From Maribacter luteus (lineage in GTDB: Bacteria > Bacteroidota > Bacteroidia > Flavobacteriales > Flavobacteriaceae), in NCBI RefSeq assembly GCF_009674825.1, contig NZ_WKJH01000024.1, positions 248,001 to 312,000 of the forward strand: a DNA stretch of 64,000 nt. The letters run 5' to 3'. The notes beneath the pieces are model-generated. The model was not told the DNA's origin. It saw nothing but the letters and a program-made list of their open reading frames with translations, and did no database searches. This document shows positions 10,499 to 19,557 of this stretch, piece after piece (positions within the stretch are counted from its first letter, which is position 1; each line of letters begins with the position of its first letter). The translations under genes were made by a program, and so were the position numbers.

Positions 10499-10591
10499 AT
10501 GCCTTTGAACATTTCGAACATAGCTACCTTATTTTCTCCATTCACTAATGGATGCAATACCACGATTTTGCGTACGACCCCTTTGGGGTAA
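10499..10591 (+). CDS. thrL: putative threonine-operon leader peptide
   Basis: A 30-codon ORF right after the predicted transcription start: MPLNISNIATLFSPFTNGCN then TTILRTTPLG and TAA. Six of 30 residues are threonine, four of them within the last ten residues (TTILRTT), together with isoleucines; both amino acids derive from this pathway. Leader peptides rich in the regulated amino acid control thr operons by attenuation in many bacteria, and candidate attenuators have been reported in Bacteroidota. A small hairpin, ACCCC/GGGGT, overlaps the stop. I see no hairpin with a T-run before thrA, so the mechanism, if real, is not a textbook terminator. Confidence 0.45.
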   Translation: MPLNISNIATLFSPFTNGCNTTILRTTPLG

Positions 10592-10670
10592 CATGCTACA
10601 TATAATCAATCCGTCCGTTATTGCGATTTTTCGCCAAAAATACTTCAGTACCAGTTAATCAATATACATA

Positions 10671-13115
10671 ATGAAAGTTTTAAAATTCGGGGGCACCTCG
10701 GTTGCCAATGCCCAAAATATTGCGTTAGTAAAAAATATTGTATCAAATTCCGAAAGCGACAAGAATATCGTCGTGGTCTCAGCCTTAGGAGGCGTAACGG
10801 ATTTACTATTGAATACGGCAACCCTTGCTGCTTTACAGGACGATTCATACAAAGCATTCGTAAAGGAAATCGAGGACCGGCATATTGAAACGATCAAAAC
10901 GCTCATACCCATTGCATCACAAAGCAGTGTCTTGAGTATGGTAAAAAGTGAACTCAATACTTTAGAGACACTTTTGGAAGGAGCTTTTTTAATCGGGGAG
11001 ATTACTCCTAAACTATCCGACAAAATAGTGAGCTACGGTGAATTGCTATCATCATACATCATTAGTGAATACTTTAAGGAAGAAGGTCTGGACGTTGTGC
11101 ATGCCGATAGCAGAAAGCTCATAAAAACCAATACCGTAAACGGGAAAACCGTTGTTAATTTCGAAGCAACCAATACCCTCTGCAGTAACTTCTTTTCGGT
11201 AACACCACTAAAAGTAGTTGTAATGGCCGGGTTCATCGCTTCGGCAGAAAATGGCGACTCAACTACTTTGGGAAGAGGTGGTTCCGATTATACTGCTGCC
11301 ATTGTTGCTGCTGCCGTAAATGCTGAATTATTGGAAATATGGACCGATGTAAGTGGTATGTACACCGCCAACCCAAAATTGGTGAAACAAGCCAAGGCCA
11401 TTCCACATATCTCCTACCAGGAAGCCATGGAACTTTCTCATTTCGGAGCAAAGGTATTGTACCCACCAACTATTCAGCCTGTTTTGGCAAAAGGAATCTC
11501 AATTCAAATAAAGAACACTTTCGATCCTGAAAATGAAGGCACCATAATTACCAAAAACAAAAATGAAAAGGGGAAAACCGTTCGCGGTATTACCCACGTT
11601 GAGAATATTGCCTTATTATCCCTTGAAGGACCAGGAATGGTGGGTATACCAGGAATATCAAAGCGTTTTTTCGAGGTGCTTTTCCAAGCTAACATAAGTG
11701 TGGTACTTATTACTCAAGCCTCATCAGAACATTCAATCTGTGTAGGAATATCGGCCGATGACGTAGCACTGGCAGAACAAGCCGTTAACGATGCCTTTGA
11801 ATTTGAAATGGGTAGTGGAAAAATAAACCCTGTAGTGGTAGAAAAAAATCTAGCCATAATCGCTTTGGTGGGTGATAATATGAAAAGCCATCAAGGATTA
11901 AGCGGTAAAATGTTCAGTACCCTAGGAAAAAACAACGTAAATATCAGGGCCATTGCCCAAGGTGCCTCTGAGCGAAATATTTCCGCCGTAATCAATAAGG
12001 ATGATGTAAAAAAAGCTTTGAACGCCCTTCATGAAGAATTTTTTGAGGAAAACATTAAGCAATTGAACCTTTTTGTAATGGGTGTTGGTAATGTTGGCGG
12101 TAAATTCCTCAACCAAATCAATCAACAGAAAAAATACCTCAAGGAGAACCTTAAACTTAATGTAAGGGTAATCGGTATTTCCAACTCAAGAACCATGGCT
12201 TTTGATGAAGATGGCATCCCTTTAAAAAATTGGGAGTCCGTTTTAAGTAATGGTGAAAAGGCAGATAAGGCCAAATTCTTCGAGACGGTGAACAAACTGA
12301 ATTATCGTAACAGTATTTTTGTCGATAATACAGCAAGTGCCGAAGTTTCGGATACTTACAGTTCTTATTTAGGCAATAGTATATCGGTAGTAACCTGTAA
12401 CAAAATCGCTTGTTCCTCTAACTACTCAAACTACCTAAACCTTAAGCAATTAGCAAGAACATACAATGCTCCTTTCCTATTTGAGACCAATGTCGGTGCA
12501 GGACTACCGATCATAGACACTTTAAAACATTTGATAGCCTCAGGGGACAAGGTCCAAAAAATACAGGCCGTACTTTCCGGTAGCCTAAATTTTGTCTTCA
12601 ATAATTTCAACGACAAGACCACTTTTCACGATGTTGTAAAACAAGCCCAAGAAGAAGGTTACACCGAACCAGACCCAAAAATAGATTTAAGTGGGATCGA
12701 CGTTATGCGTAAAATACTCATTCTGGCAAGGGAAAGTGGCAACCAATTGGAAATCGACGATATTCAAAATAATCCGTTCTTACCTCAAGAAAGTTTGGAT
12801 ACTACCAATAACGAAGATTTCTTCGCTACTTTAACCAAGAATGAATCTTCTTTCCAGGAATTATATAAAAAGGCCGTGGACCAAGACAGTAAATTAAAGT
12901 ATGTTGCCCAATTTGAAGACGGTAAAGCAAGCGTAGGCCTGCAAGAGATTCCTAAAGGACATGATTTCTATAATCTAGAAGGTAGTGACAATATTGTTTT
13001 GTTCTACACCGAGCGCTATCCTAACCAACCTATGATCATCAAAGGTGCGGGAGCAGGTGCAGATGTAACAGCTTCCGGTATCTTTGCCGATATAATAAGA
13101 ATCGGAAATTTTTAA
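10671..13115 (+). CDS. thrA: bifunctional aspartate kinase / homoserine dehydrogenase
   Basis: An 814-residue fusion catalysing the first and third steps from aspartate to threonine. The N-terminal aspartokinase domain (about 1-290) starts with KFGGTSVAN and contains GRGGSDYTAA and the WTDVSG motif; two ACT regulatory domains follow (about 310-455); the homoserine dehydrogenase begins at about 460 with FVMGVGNVGGKFL, followed by TCNKIA and the catalytic region FETNVGAGLPI and EPDPKIDLSGIDVMRK. The ACT domains predict feedback inhibition by threonine. First structural gene of thrABC; thrB starts three bases after the stop codon begins to clear (gap 2 bases). Confidence 0.97.
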   Translation: MKVLKFGGTSVANAQNIALVKNIVSNSESDKNIVVVSALGGVTDLLLNTATLAALQDDSYKAFVKEIEDRHIETIKTLIPIASQSSVLSMVKSELNTLETLLEGAFLIGEITPKLSDKIVSYGELLSSYIISEYFKEEGLDVVHADSRKLIKTNTVNGKTVVNFEATNTLCSNFFSVTPLKVVVMAGFIASAENGDSTTLGRGGSDYTAAIVAAAVNAELLEIWTDVSGMYTANPKLVKQAKAIPHISYQEAMELSHFGAKVLYPPTIQPVLAKGISIQIKNTFDPENEGTIITKNKNEKGKTVRGITHVENIALLSLEGPGMVGIPGISKRFFEVLFQANISVVLITQASSEHSICVGISADDVALAEQAVNDAFEFEMGSGKINPVVVEKNLAIIALVGDNMKSHQGLSGKMFSTLGKNNVNIRAIAQGASERNISAVINKDDVKKALNALHEEFFEENIKQLNLFVMGVGNVGGKFLNQINQQKKYLKENLKLNVRVIGISNSRTMAFDEDGIPLKNWESVLSNGEKADKAKFFETVNKLNYRNSIFVDNTASAEVSDTYSSYLGNSISVVTCNKIACSSNYSNYLNLKQLARTYNAPFLFETNVGAGLPIIDTLKHLIASGDKVQKIQAVLSGSLNFVFNNFNDKTTFHDVVKQAQEEGYTEPDPKIDLSGIDVMRKILILARESGNQLEIDDIQNNPFLPQESLDTTNNEDFFATLTKNESSFQELYKKAVDQDSKLKYVAQFEDGKASVGLQEIPKGHDFYNLEGSDNIVLFYTERYPNQPMIIKGAGAGADVTASGIFADIIRIGNF

Positions 13116-13117
13116 AG

Positions 13118-14038
13118 ATGGAGGAACTAAGAGTATTCTGTCCGGCCACTATCGCCAACATTTCCTGTGGATTTGATGTACTTGGGGTCGCTTTGGATTC
13201 TGTGGGTGACGAGATGGTCATTAGAAAAACACCAAAAAAAGGTATTTTCATTACAAAACTCGAAGGTCAGGACTTGCCAATGGAAACCGAAAGAAATGTG
13301 GCCGGTGTTGCAGGATTGGCCTTGTTAAATGAAAGTGATTACGACGGAGGATTTGAAATTGAAATTTATAAAAATATCAAAGCCGGAAGTGGTATCGGCA
13401 GCAGTGCCGCTAGTTCAACCGGTGCTGTGTGGGCCATGAACCAATTATTGGGCAAGCCGTTCACAACTTCCAAATTGGTTGAGTTTGCTATGGAAGGGGA
13501 ACGCTTGGCCAGTGGGGTCGCCCACGCCGACAATGTAGCCCCTGCCCTATTCGGAGGATTCACCTTGGTTCGCAGTTATGAACCGTTGGATATTATACCG
13601 ATCAATAGTCCGTCAGAATTATTTGCAACGGTAATACATCCGCAGATAGAAATCAAAACTTCAGATTCCAGGAAAATATTGAAAACCCATATCACCCTGA
13701 AAGAAGGCATAAAACAATGGGGAAACTTAGGAGGATTGATAGCCGGACTATTTACCGAGGATTATGATTTGATAGGACGTTCCTTGGAAGACCATATCGT
13801 GGAGCCGATCCGATCCATATTAATACCCGGTTTCAATGATGTGAAAAAAGGAGCCTTGGCTTCAGGAGCATTAGGTTGTGGTATTTCCGGTTCGGGACCA
13901 TCGATTTTTGCCTTTAGTAAAGGTGAGGCCACAGCCAAAAAAGTTGCCCTTTCGATGAAAGAAGTGTACGAGAAAATCGGAATTGACCACGATGTGCATA
14001 TATCAAAAATCAATACCGAAGGAATCAAAGAAATCTAA
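13118..14038 (+). CDS. thrB: homoserine kinase
   Basis: A 306-residue GHMP-family kinase that phosphorylates homoserine with ATP. It shows the N-terminal ATIANISCGFDVLG motif, the GHMP phosphate-binding loop GSGIGSSAASSTGAVWA (about residues 88-104) and the C-terminal GCGISGSGPSIFAF motif. Length matches the family (about 305-315). Starts 2 bases after thrA, so it is translationally close-coupled to it, and is followed after 53 bases by thrC. Confidence 0.96.
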   Translation: MEELRVFCPATIANISCGFDVLGVALDSVGDEMVIRKTPKKGIFITKLEGQDLPMETERNVAGVAGLALLNESDYDGGFEIEIYKNIKAGSGIGSSAASSTGAVWAMNQLLGKPFTTSKLVEFAMEGERLASGVAHADNVAPALFGGFTLVRSYEPLDIIPINSPSELFATVIHPQIEIKTSDSRKILKTHITLKEGIKQWGNLGGLIAGLFTEDYDLIGRSLEDHIVEPIRSILIPGFNDVKKGALASGALGCGISGSGPSIFAFSKGEATAKKVALSMKEVYEKIGIDHDVHISKINTEGIKEI

Positions 14039-14091
14039 ATAGAACAAAAAAGATGTTCTCCCTTTAAAGAGGGAAGAACCATATAACAACC

Positions 14092-15387
14092 ATGAATTTT
14101 TATAGCCTAAACAATAAAGCCCCGAATGTTTCTTTCAAAGAAGCTGTCATCAAGGGAATCGCTCCCGATAAAGGACTCTACTTTCCTGAAAGTATTACCC
14201 CTTTACCTAAAAGTTTTTTTGAGAATATTGAAAAATTATCGAACGAAGAAATAGCATTTACGGCCATTCAACAGTTCGTAAGTAGCGATATTCCCGAAAA
14301 TGAACTTCGAAAAATCATCAAGAATGTTCTTGACTTTGATTTTCCCGTTGTTGAAATCGAGGAAAATGTGGCAACACTGGAACTTTTTCACGGCCCTACA
14401 ATGGCCTTTAAAGATGTAGGCGCGAGATTCATGGCGCAATGCTTGGGCTATTTTTCTGAAAGCACGAGCAACGAGGTTACCGTATTGGTAGCAACTTCAG
14501 GCGATACGGGAGGGGCCGTAGCCAATGGTTTTCTAGGTGTCGATGGTGTAAAAGTGGTTATCCTTTACCCAAGCGGCAAGGTCAGTGACATACAAGAAAG
14601 ACAACTAACGACTTTAGGACAGAATATTACCGCTCTAGAAGTTGACGGCACTTTTGATGATTGCCAAAAAATGGTAAAAACTGCCTTTTTGGATGATGCC
14701 CTTTTACAGAAAATGCAATTGACCTCGGCAAACTCGATAAATGTGGCTCGCTGGTTACCACAACTGTTCTATTTTCTTTTTACCTATAAGCAATTAAAGT
14801 CAAAAGGTAAGGAATTGGTATTCTCTGTTCCTAGTGGAAATTTTGGAAATATTTGTGCCGGTATGGTCGCCCAAAGATTGGGTATGCCCGTAAAACATTT
14901 TATCGCTGCCACAAATGTGAACGATACGGTTCCCGAATTTATGGAAACCGGGGAATACAAACCCAAGCCTTCATCTGCAACCATTTCTAACGCTATGGAC
15001 GTGGGCGACCCCAGTAATTTTATCCGAATTAGACATTTACATAATGACGATTTCGAGGCATTAAAGGCTAATTTAAGTTCTTATCCTTTCACGGATGAAG
15101 AAACCAAAAAAGCGATGTTGCATATCTATAAGACATCAGATTATATCGCCGACCCACATGGGGCAGTGGGTTACCTTGGTATACAAAAATACCGAAAAGA
15201 CCATCCTGAAACCTTTGGGGTTTTTCTAGAAACGGCACATCCCGTGAAATTTTTGGATGTAGTTGAAGAAACCCTTGGTCATACTTTGGAGCTTCCTGCC
15301 CAAATTAAAAATGTAATGGGCAAAGAAAAAACGTCTATCAAAATAGGCAAGTATGAGGAACTGAAAAGTTATTTGCTAAAACGCTGA
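14092..15387 (+). CDS. thrC: threonine synthase
   Basis: A 431-residue PLP enzyme converting O-phosphohomoserine to threonine, the last step of the operon. It begins with the class-typical MNFYSLNNKAPNVSFKEAV and carries the PLP-lysine motif HGPTMAFKDVGARFMAQ (Lys at about 107), VATSGDTGGAVANGF and the phosphate-cup region VPSGNFGNICAGM. Length matches the shorter, bacterial E. coli-like class. Last gene of thrABC; a strong terminator lies 23 bases downstream. Confidence 0.96.
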   Translation: MNFYSLNNKAPNVSFKEAVIKGIAPDKGLYFPESITPLPKSFFENIEKLSNEEIAFTAIQQFVSSDIPENELRKIIKNVLDFDFPVVEIEENVATLELFHGPTMAFKDVGARFMAQCLGYFSESTSNEVTVLVATSGDTGGAVANGFLGVDGVKVVILYPSGKVSDIQERQLTTLGQNITALEVDGTFDDCQKMVKTAFLDDALLQKMQLTSANSINVARWLPQLFYFLFTYKQLKSKGKELVFSVPSGNFGNICAGMVAQRLGMPVKHFIAATNVNDTVPEFMETGEYKPKPSSATISNAMDVGDPSNFIRIRHLHNDDFEALKANLSSYPFTDEETKKAMLHIYKTSDYIADPHGAVGYLGIQKYRKDHPETFGVFLETAHPVKFLDVVEETLGHTLELPAQIKNVMGKEKTSIKIGKYEELKSYLLKR

Positions 15388-15410
15388 TCAAACAATATCC
15401 GAAACTTTAC

Positions 15411-15442
15411 AAAAAAGCCCTTATGAAAATAAGGGCTTTTTC
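15411..15442. terminator. bidirectional intrinsic terminator between thrC and the alginate lyase gene
   Basis: Perfect stem AAAAAGCCCTTAT / ATAAGGGCTTTTT around a GAAA loop, A-rich on one side and T-rich on the other, between convergent genes. Confidence 0.9.
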
Positions 15443-15455
15443 TATATTTTAACGG

Positions 15456-16439
15456 TTATTCATGAGTAACTTTCAAAGCACTGATACCTACCAACCCAAA
15501 CGAAGCTGCGTCATATGTGGCTTCCTTTACCGATTGTAGATAATTTCCGACTTTAAAATAACTGGTATCCCCAGAAGTATTCAAAGTTCGTTCAAAAACC
15601 ATTTCCCCATTCACAAAGACAGTTATAACTCCATTTTCCATAACCAGTTTAAAATCATAAACGGTATCCAAATTATAACCGGACAAACTAATTGAACCAC
15701 CTTGTTCTTCTGTAATGTACCCACTTATCTTTAGATCTACCTCGCCCTCTTCTTGGTTGGGCTTCCCACGAAATTGCAGTCGTATAGTGTCATCTACATC
15801 CACACCATCATCATTGAAACCTTGACTATCGCTTGGCCCATGTATTTGTCCAAAACAAAGCACCCCATCAGTTCCACTTGTACTTTTAGGTAATTGATCC
15901 ACACGTACCGTCCATTCCATAATATGCCTACCGGAATCCCCATCCCAATAATGGGTTTCACCGTCTTTCATCTCCCTAAGCTCTACTCTTGGATTATTTG
16001 AGTTTTTTGACCCGCCCAAACCACGATAACATTTGAAATACGTGAAACCGTCAAGCGCATAAAAATAATTATCATCAACATAATCATCGAATGATTTACC
16101 CAAGGCCTTTAACAAATCATCTTCATAGACCGCATCCGCCCCCGTACCAATAAAACCGTTCAACTTCCAATCAGAAGTTGATAGCCCCAATACTTGACCT
16201 GGGATATCCGAGTTGGTCTCTTCCTCGGTTTCGGTCTCTTCCTCGGTTTCGGTCTCTTCCTCCGTTTCTGTTTCCTCTTCAGTTTCAGTTTCCTCTTCGG
16301 TTTCAGTTTCAACAACCTCACTATCGGGAACAATAGTGTCAGAATCCGCACCATTATCTGAACAACTATAAATAAAAAATAAGGCAAATAGTATTTTGAA
16401 ATAGGTATGTAATCTCCAAAATCTTAATCCTTTCTGCAT
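15456..16439 (-). CDS. polysaccharide lyase family 7 alginate lyase, surface lipoprotein
   Basis: A 327-residue lyase that cuts alginate by beta-elimination. The N-terminus is a lipoprotein signal ending LFALFFIYSC (Cys26) followed by SDNGADSD, which fits a Bacteroidota surface-export signal. Then comes a low-complexity linker of repeated ETEEET (about 43-77), and the PL7 jelly-roll (about 85-327). All three PL7 motifs are present: RVELRE (151-156), QIH (198-200) and YFKVGNYLQS (294-303), holding the catalytic Arg, Gln, His and Tyr. QIH, rather than QVH, is usually linked to guluronate-containing substrate. I chose the ATG at 16439 over a TTG two codons upstream. No SusC/SusD or other alginate gene adjoins it; it is an outlying member of an alginate system. 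Confidence 0.92.
   Translation of the reverse strand: MQKGLRFWRLHTYFKILFALFFIYSCSDNGADSDTIVPDSEVVETETEEETETEEETETEEETETEEETETEEETNSDIPGQVLGLSTSDWKLNGFIGTGADAVYEDDLLKALGKSFDDYVDDNYFYALDGFTYFKCYRGLGGSKNSNNPRVELREMKDGETHYWDGDSGRHIMEWTVRVDQLPKSTSGTDGVLCFGQIHGPSDSQGFNDDGVDVDDTIRLQFRGKPNQEEGEVDLKISGYITEEQGGSISLSGYNLDTVYDFKLVMENGVITVFVNGEMVFERTLNTSGDTSYFKVGNYLQSVKEATYDAASFGLVGISALKVTHE
16209..16313 (-). repeat. in-frame 18-bp tandem repeat encoding the Glu/Thr linker
   Basis: About 5.5 copies of an 18-base unit (on the plus strand, GTCTCTTCCTCGGTTTCG and variants), each coding six residues of the ETEEET linker of the alginate lyase. Copies nearest one end are nearly identical, the others differ at third positions, suggesting recent unit gain by slippage. 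Copy number may vary between strains. Confidence 0.9.
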
Positions 16440-16452
16440 ATGCAAGTACTGT

Positions 16453-16483
16453 TAAACGTATGAATATTAAATTGGTTAACCAA
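16453..16483 (-). promoter_or_regulatory. promoter of the alginate lyase gene
   Basis: Reading the minus strand: TTG (16483-16481), 20-base spacer, TACGTTTA (16460-16453; seven of eight positions of TAnnTTTG). Transcription would start near 16446, leaving only a few bases before the ATG at 16439. The -33 element lies inside the palindrome 16468-16487. Confidence 0.45.
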
Positions 16484-16487
16484 TTTA
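16468..16487. promoter_or_regulatory. perfect 20-bp palindrome, likely repressor operator
   Basis: TAAATTGGTTAACCAATTTA is a perfect inverted repeat centred 38 bases upstream of the lyase ATG and covering its predicted -33 element. The GGT..ACC half-sites resemble GntR-type operators. From memory, alginate use in Zobellia is controlled by a GntR/FadR-family repressor, so this may be its site; the exact match to that operator is not verified. Confidence 0.55.
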
Positions 16488-16679
16488 GCAAGACTACTCC
16501 ATTTTCTACTACAAACAATGTTAAAATCGATGAAAGATGAGGTTTTCTGCACAAATATCCTTTTTACACCATCAATATGCCTTATGAACTTGTGTAGTTT
16601 GTTCTGATGAATATATTCTCTTTACAAATTCATTCCGGCAAATCGAAAGCATCTCCTTTTCTATCCTTAAATTATTCAA

Positions 16680-16687
16680 TAGCTTTG
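16680..16687 (+). promoter_or_regulatory. -7 element of the gcvT promoter
   Basis: TAGCTTTG matches TAnnTTTG exactly and lies 16 bases before the gcvT ATG. No clear TTG at the -33 position. Confidence 0.35.
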
Positions 16688-16703
16688 CCTCACAAAATTA
16701 AGA

Positions 16704-17792
16704 ATGATGAAAGATACGGCCCTTACCAAAACCCATGAAGCACTAGGTGCAAAAATGGTACCTTTTGCAGGATACAATATGCCAGTTTCCTACGAAGGCG
16801 TGAATATTGAACATGAAACTGTCAGAGAAGGAGTTGGGGTTTTTGATGTCTCACATATGGGGGAATTTCTCATTGAAGGTCCTAATGCCCTAGAATTAAT
16901 ACAGAAAGTCACTTCTAATGACGCCTCGAAATTAACCATAGGTAAAGCACAATATAGTTGCCTTCCTAATGAAACGGGAGGAATTGTTGACGATTTAATC
17001 GTTTACCGCATTAAAGAAGAAACCTATCTTTTAGTGGTAAATGCCTCCAATATTGAAAAAGATTGGAACCATATCTCAATATACAATAAAGGCATAAAGG
17101 CTGAAATGAAAGACCTTTCCGAACAGTATTCACTTTTGGCCATTCAAGGACCAAAAGCGGTTGAGGCCATGCAAAGTTTAACTTCAGTTGATTTAAGCAG
17201 CATCAAATTCTACAATTTTGTCGTTGGTGATTTTGCGGGAATTGAACACGTTATCATTTCAGCAACCGGATACACAGGTTCTGGCGGTTTTGAAATATAT
17301 TGCAAGAACAGTGAAGTAAAACAAGTATGGGACAAGGTTTTCGAGGCCGGTGCAGATTTTGGAATAAAACCGGTTGGACTGGCAGCGAGGGATACCCTTC
17401 GTTTAGAAATGGGCTATTGCCTTTATGGAAATGACATTACCGATGAAACCTCCCCTTTTGAGGCTGGTTTAAGCTGGATTACAAAATTTACAAAGGATTT
17501 CGTCAATAGCGGGGCCTTAGCTAAGGAAAAAGCACATGGGCCCGAAAGAAAATTGGTAGGTTTTGAATTGGACGAACGCGGTATTCCCCGACATGGGTAT
17601 GATATCGTGGACTCACAAGGAAAAACGATAGGGGAAGTAACCTCTGGCACCATGTCCCCTTCTTTAGGAAAAGGAATTGGCCTAGGTTACGTACCGACCA
17701 TATTTTCTGAAACCGGTAGTAAGATCAGCATTCAAATTCGAAAAAAGGCAATACCGGCAACTGTAGTCAAATTACCTTTTTATAAAAATTAA
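16704..17792 (+). CDS. gcvT: glycine cleavage system aminomethyltransferase (T protein)
   Basis: A 362-residue T protein that moves the methylene group from the lipoyl-bound aminomethyl intermediate of GcvH to tetrahydrofolate, releasing ammonia. Family motifs are present: [12 protein letters not shown] near the start, [11 protein letters not shown], the [13 protein letters not shown] segment, [19 protein letters not shown] and the C-terminal [21 protein letters not shown]. Full length. There are two in-frame ATGs at the start (16704, 16707). Its stop codon overlaps the glsA start (TAATG), so it heads a three-gene operon. The other gcv genes are not in the window. Confidence 0.96.
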   Translation: MMKDTALTKTHEALGAKMVPFAGYNMPVSYEGVNIEHETVREGVGVFDVSHMGEFLIEGPNALELIQKVTSNDASKLTIGKAQYSCLPNETGGIVDDLIVYRIKEETYLLVVNASNIEKDWNHISIYNKGIKAEMKDLSEQYSLLAIQGPKAVEAMQSLTSVDLSSIKFYNFVVGDFAGIEHVIISATGYTGSGGFEIYCKNSEVKQVWDKVFEAGADFGIKPVGLAARDTLRLEMGYCLYGNDITDETSPFEAGLSWITKFTKDFVNSGALAKEKAHGPERKLVGFELDERGIPRHGYDIVDSQGKTIGEVTSGTMSPSLGKGIGLGYVPTIFSETGSKISIQIRKKAIPATVVKLPFYKN

Positions 17793-18706
17793 TGCCGAAC
17801 TATCAAGACATAATAGAAGCGATTGCTTCCGAATTAAATAATGTAAAGGAAAAAGGTACTGTAGCCTCTTATATTCCCGAATTATCGAAAATAGACCCCA
17901 ACAAATTTGGGATCCATTTGGTAGATTCCCAAATGAACCATTATTCTGCGGGAGACGCTGACGAATTGTTTTCGATACAAAGTATCTCTAAAGTCTTAAG
18001 CCTATCAAAATGTTTTGCTTTGGTCGGTGATTCAATTTGGGAACGCGTGGATGTTGAACCCTCGGGTGATCCATTTAACCACTTATCCCTTTTGGAATTC
18101 GAAAATGGTATTCCTAGAAATCCGTTGATAAATGCAGGGGCTATTGTGGTTGCCGATATTCTTGTTTCCAACCTAGAAAACCCCAAAGATGAGTTCCTGT
18201 ATTTTATTCGTCAAATAACAAACGACGATAGCATCACCTACAATGAAAAAGTAGCGGAATCTGAAAAAAATACAGGATTCAAGAATATTGCCGCGGCAAA
18301 TCTCCTTAAATCTTACGGTAATCTTGAAAACGATGTTGACGAAGTCCTTGATTTTTATTTCCACCAGTGCTCCATCGAAATGAGCTGTAAACAATTGGCA
18401 AATGCATTTTACATGTTCATGAACCATGGCAAGTGCCAGAGAGGTAAAACACATCTGAACATTAACCAAGTGAAACGTATTAATGCCTTAATGCTTACTT
18501 GCGGGTTTTATGATGAGGCAGGTGAATTTGCCTTTGAAGTGGGGCTACCCGGTAAAAGTGGCGTTGGAGGTGGAATTGCCGCCGTGTTCCCTGACAAATT
18601 TTCCGTAGTCACTTGGTCTCCCGGCTTGAACCAAAAAGGTAATTCAAAACTTGGCATGCAAGCCCTTGAAAAGCTTACTACAAAAACCTCTCAATCAATT
18701 TTTTGA
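17792..18706 (+). CDS. glsA: glutaminase
   Basis: A 304-residue serine-dependent glutaminase hydrolysing glutamine to glutamate and ammonia. The beta-lactamase-like fold is marked by the S-x-x-K motif SISK (Ser64, Lys67), the NPLINAGAI segment, and the C-terminal GLPGKSGVGGGIAAVFPDKF motif. Length is that of the core enzyme without ankyrin repeats. Translation is coupled to gcvT by a one-base TAATG overlap and to the next gene by a four-base overlap. Both enzymes in this pair release ammonia. Confidence 0.96.
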   Translation: MPNYQDIIEAIASELNNVKEKGTVASYIPELSKIDPNKFGIHLVDSQMNHYSAGDADELFSIQSISKVLSLSKCFALVGDSIWERVDVEPSGDPFNHLSLLEFENGIPRNPLINAGAIVVADILVSNLENPKDEFLYFIRQITNDDSITYNEKVAESEKNTGFKNIAAANLLKSYGNLENDVDEVLDFYFHQCSIEMSCKQLANAFYMFMNHGKCQRGKTHLNINQVKRINALMLTCGFYDEAGEFAFEVGLPGKSGVGGGIAAVFPDKFSVVTWSPGLNQKGNSKLGMQALEKLTTKTSQSIF

Positions 18707-19533
18707 AATTGGACTCAAAAAAGATTCTAATACTGGGCGCAAGCGGCTTTATCGGTAATGCAATTTATCGAGAGCTTCGCTCCTATTTCAATACTTATGG
18801 TACGTATAATTCTGCCAGAAGGTCTTTTGAGGGCAACCAGCAGTTTTTAAAATACGATTTAGCGTCTGATGATATCTTCCAGGTTTTGGAGAAAATTCGT
18901 CCACAAATCATAATTTCAGCAGTGCGCGGAAACTTTGCTTCTCAAATACAAGCGCACCAACATCTGGTAGAATATGTATCGGAAAACGATTGTAGGTTGA
19001 TTTTTATCTCATCGGCCAATGTATTCGATGCTTATAGTAAGTACCCGTCATACGAAAACGACAAAACCCTTTCAGAAAGTGTTTACGGAAGGCTTAAGAT
19101 CAAAATCGAGAATATGATGATGCGCTTACCGAGCCACAAAATGGCTATCCTTAGGGTACCCATGGTATTTGGCAACTCATCACCAAGAATCAAGGAAATT
19201 AGAAACCTTATATGGAACAATAAACCCATTGAGGTTTTCCCTAATTTGATCATGAACGTAACACATGATGATAAGCTAACGCAACAAATACACTTTATCA
19301 TTAATCAAGATAAAACAGGTATTTTCCATTTAGGCAGTAAGGACTTGGTGCACCATGAAGATTTCATAAAGGAAGTTGTGGAGCGTATTGGGAAATTCAA
19401 CCCCATTTATAAAAGGGTCTATACAACGAATGACGATCGTTATTTGGCCGTACTTGCGAAAACCAACAAGCTTCCCAATAACCTCCAGACCACTTATCAA
19501 GAAATCATTGACCATCATCTTTTAATGGATTAA
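18703..19533 (+). CDS. NAD(P)-dependent sugar-nucleotide epimerase/reductase (extended SDR, RmlD-like)
   Basis: A 276-residue Rossmann protein with the dinucleotide motif GASGFIG (residues 12-18), a serine in FISSANVF (about 103-104) and the catalytic YGRLK (Tyr128, Lys132) of short-chain dehydrogenases. The order of motifs is like dTDP-4-dehydrorhamnose reductase and related sugar-nucleotide enzymes, but no neighbouring gene fixes the substrate. It starts with TTG at 18703, overlapping the glsA stop by four bases (TTGA); no better in-frame ATG exists before the nucleotide motif. Substrate unknown. Confidence 0.82.
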   Translation: MKLDSKKILILGASGFIGNAIYRELRSYFNTYGTYNSARRSFEGNQQFLKYDLASDDIFQVLEKIRPQIIISAVRGNFASQIQAHQHLVEYVSENDCRLIFISSANVFDAYSKYPSYENDKTLSESVYGRLKIKIENMMMRLPSHKMAILRVPMVFGNSSPRIKEIRNLIWNNKPIEVFPNLIMNVTHDDKLTQQIHFIINQDKTGIFHLGSKDLVHHEDFIKEVVERIGKFNPIYKRVYTTNDDRYLAVLAKTNKLPNNLQTTYQEIIDHHLLMD

Positions 19534-19557
19534 GTTCCTGAAAGTCATTTGCTTTTA

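Noticed and set aside
10579-10636. Intrinsic terminator in the thr leader
   Set aside because: Hairpins ACCCC/GGGGT and TTGCGA/TCGC-AA exist but neither is followed by a T-run, so a textbook attenuator is not supported.
16209-16313. CRISPR-like short tandem repeats
   Set aside because: The unit is 18 bases, contiguous without spacers, in frame with the lyase gene and codes a low-complexity linker.
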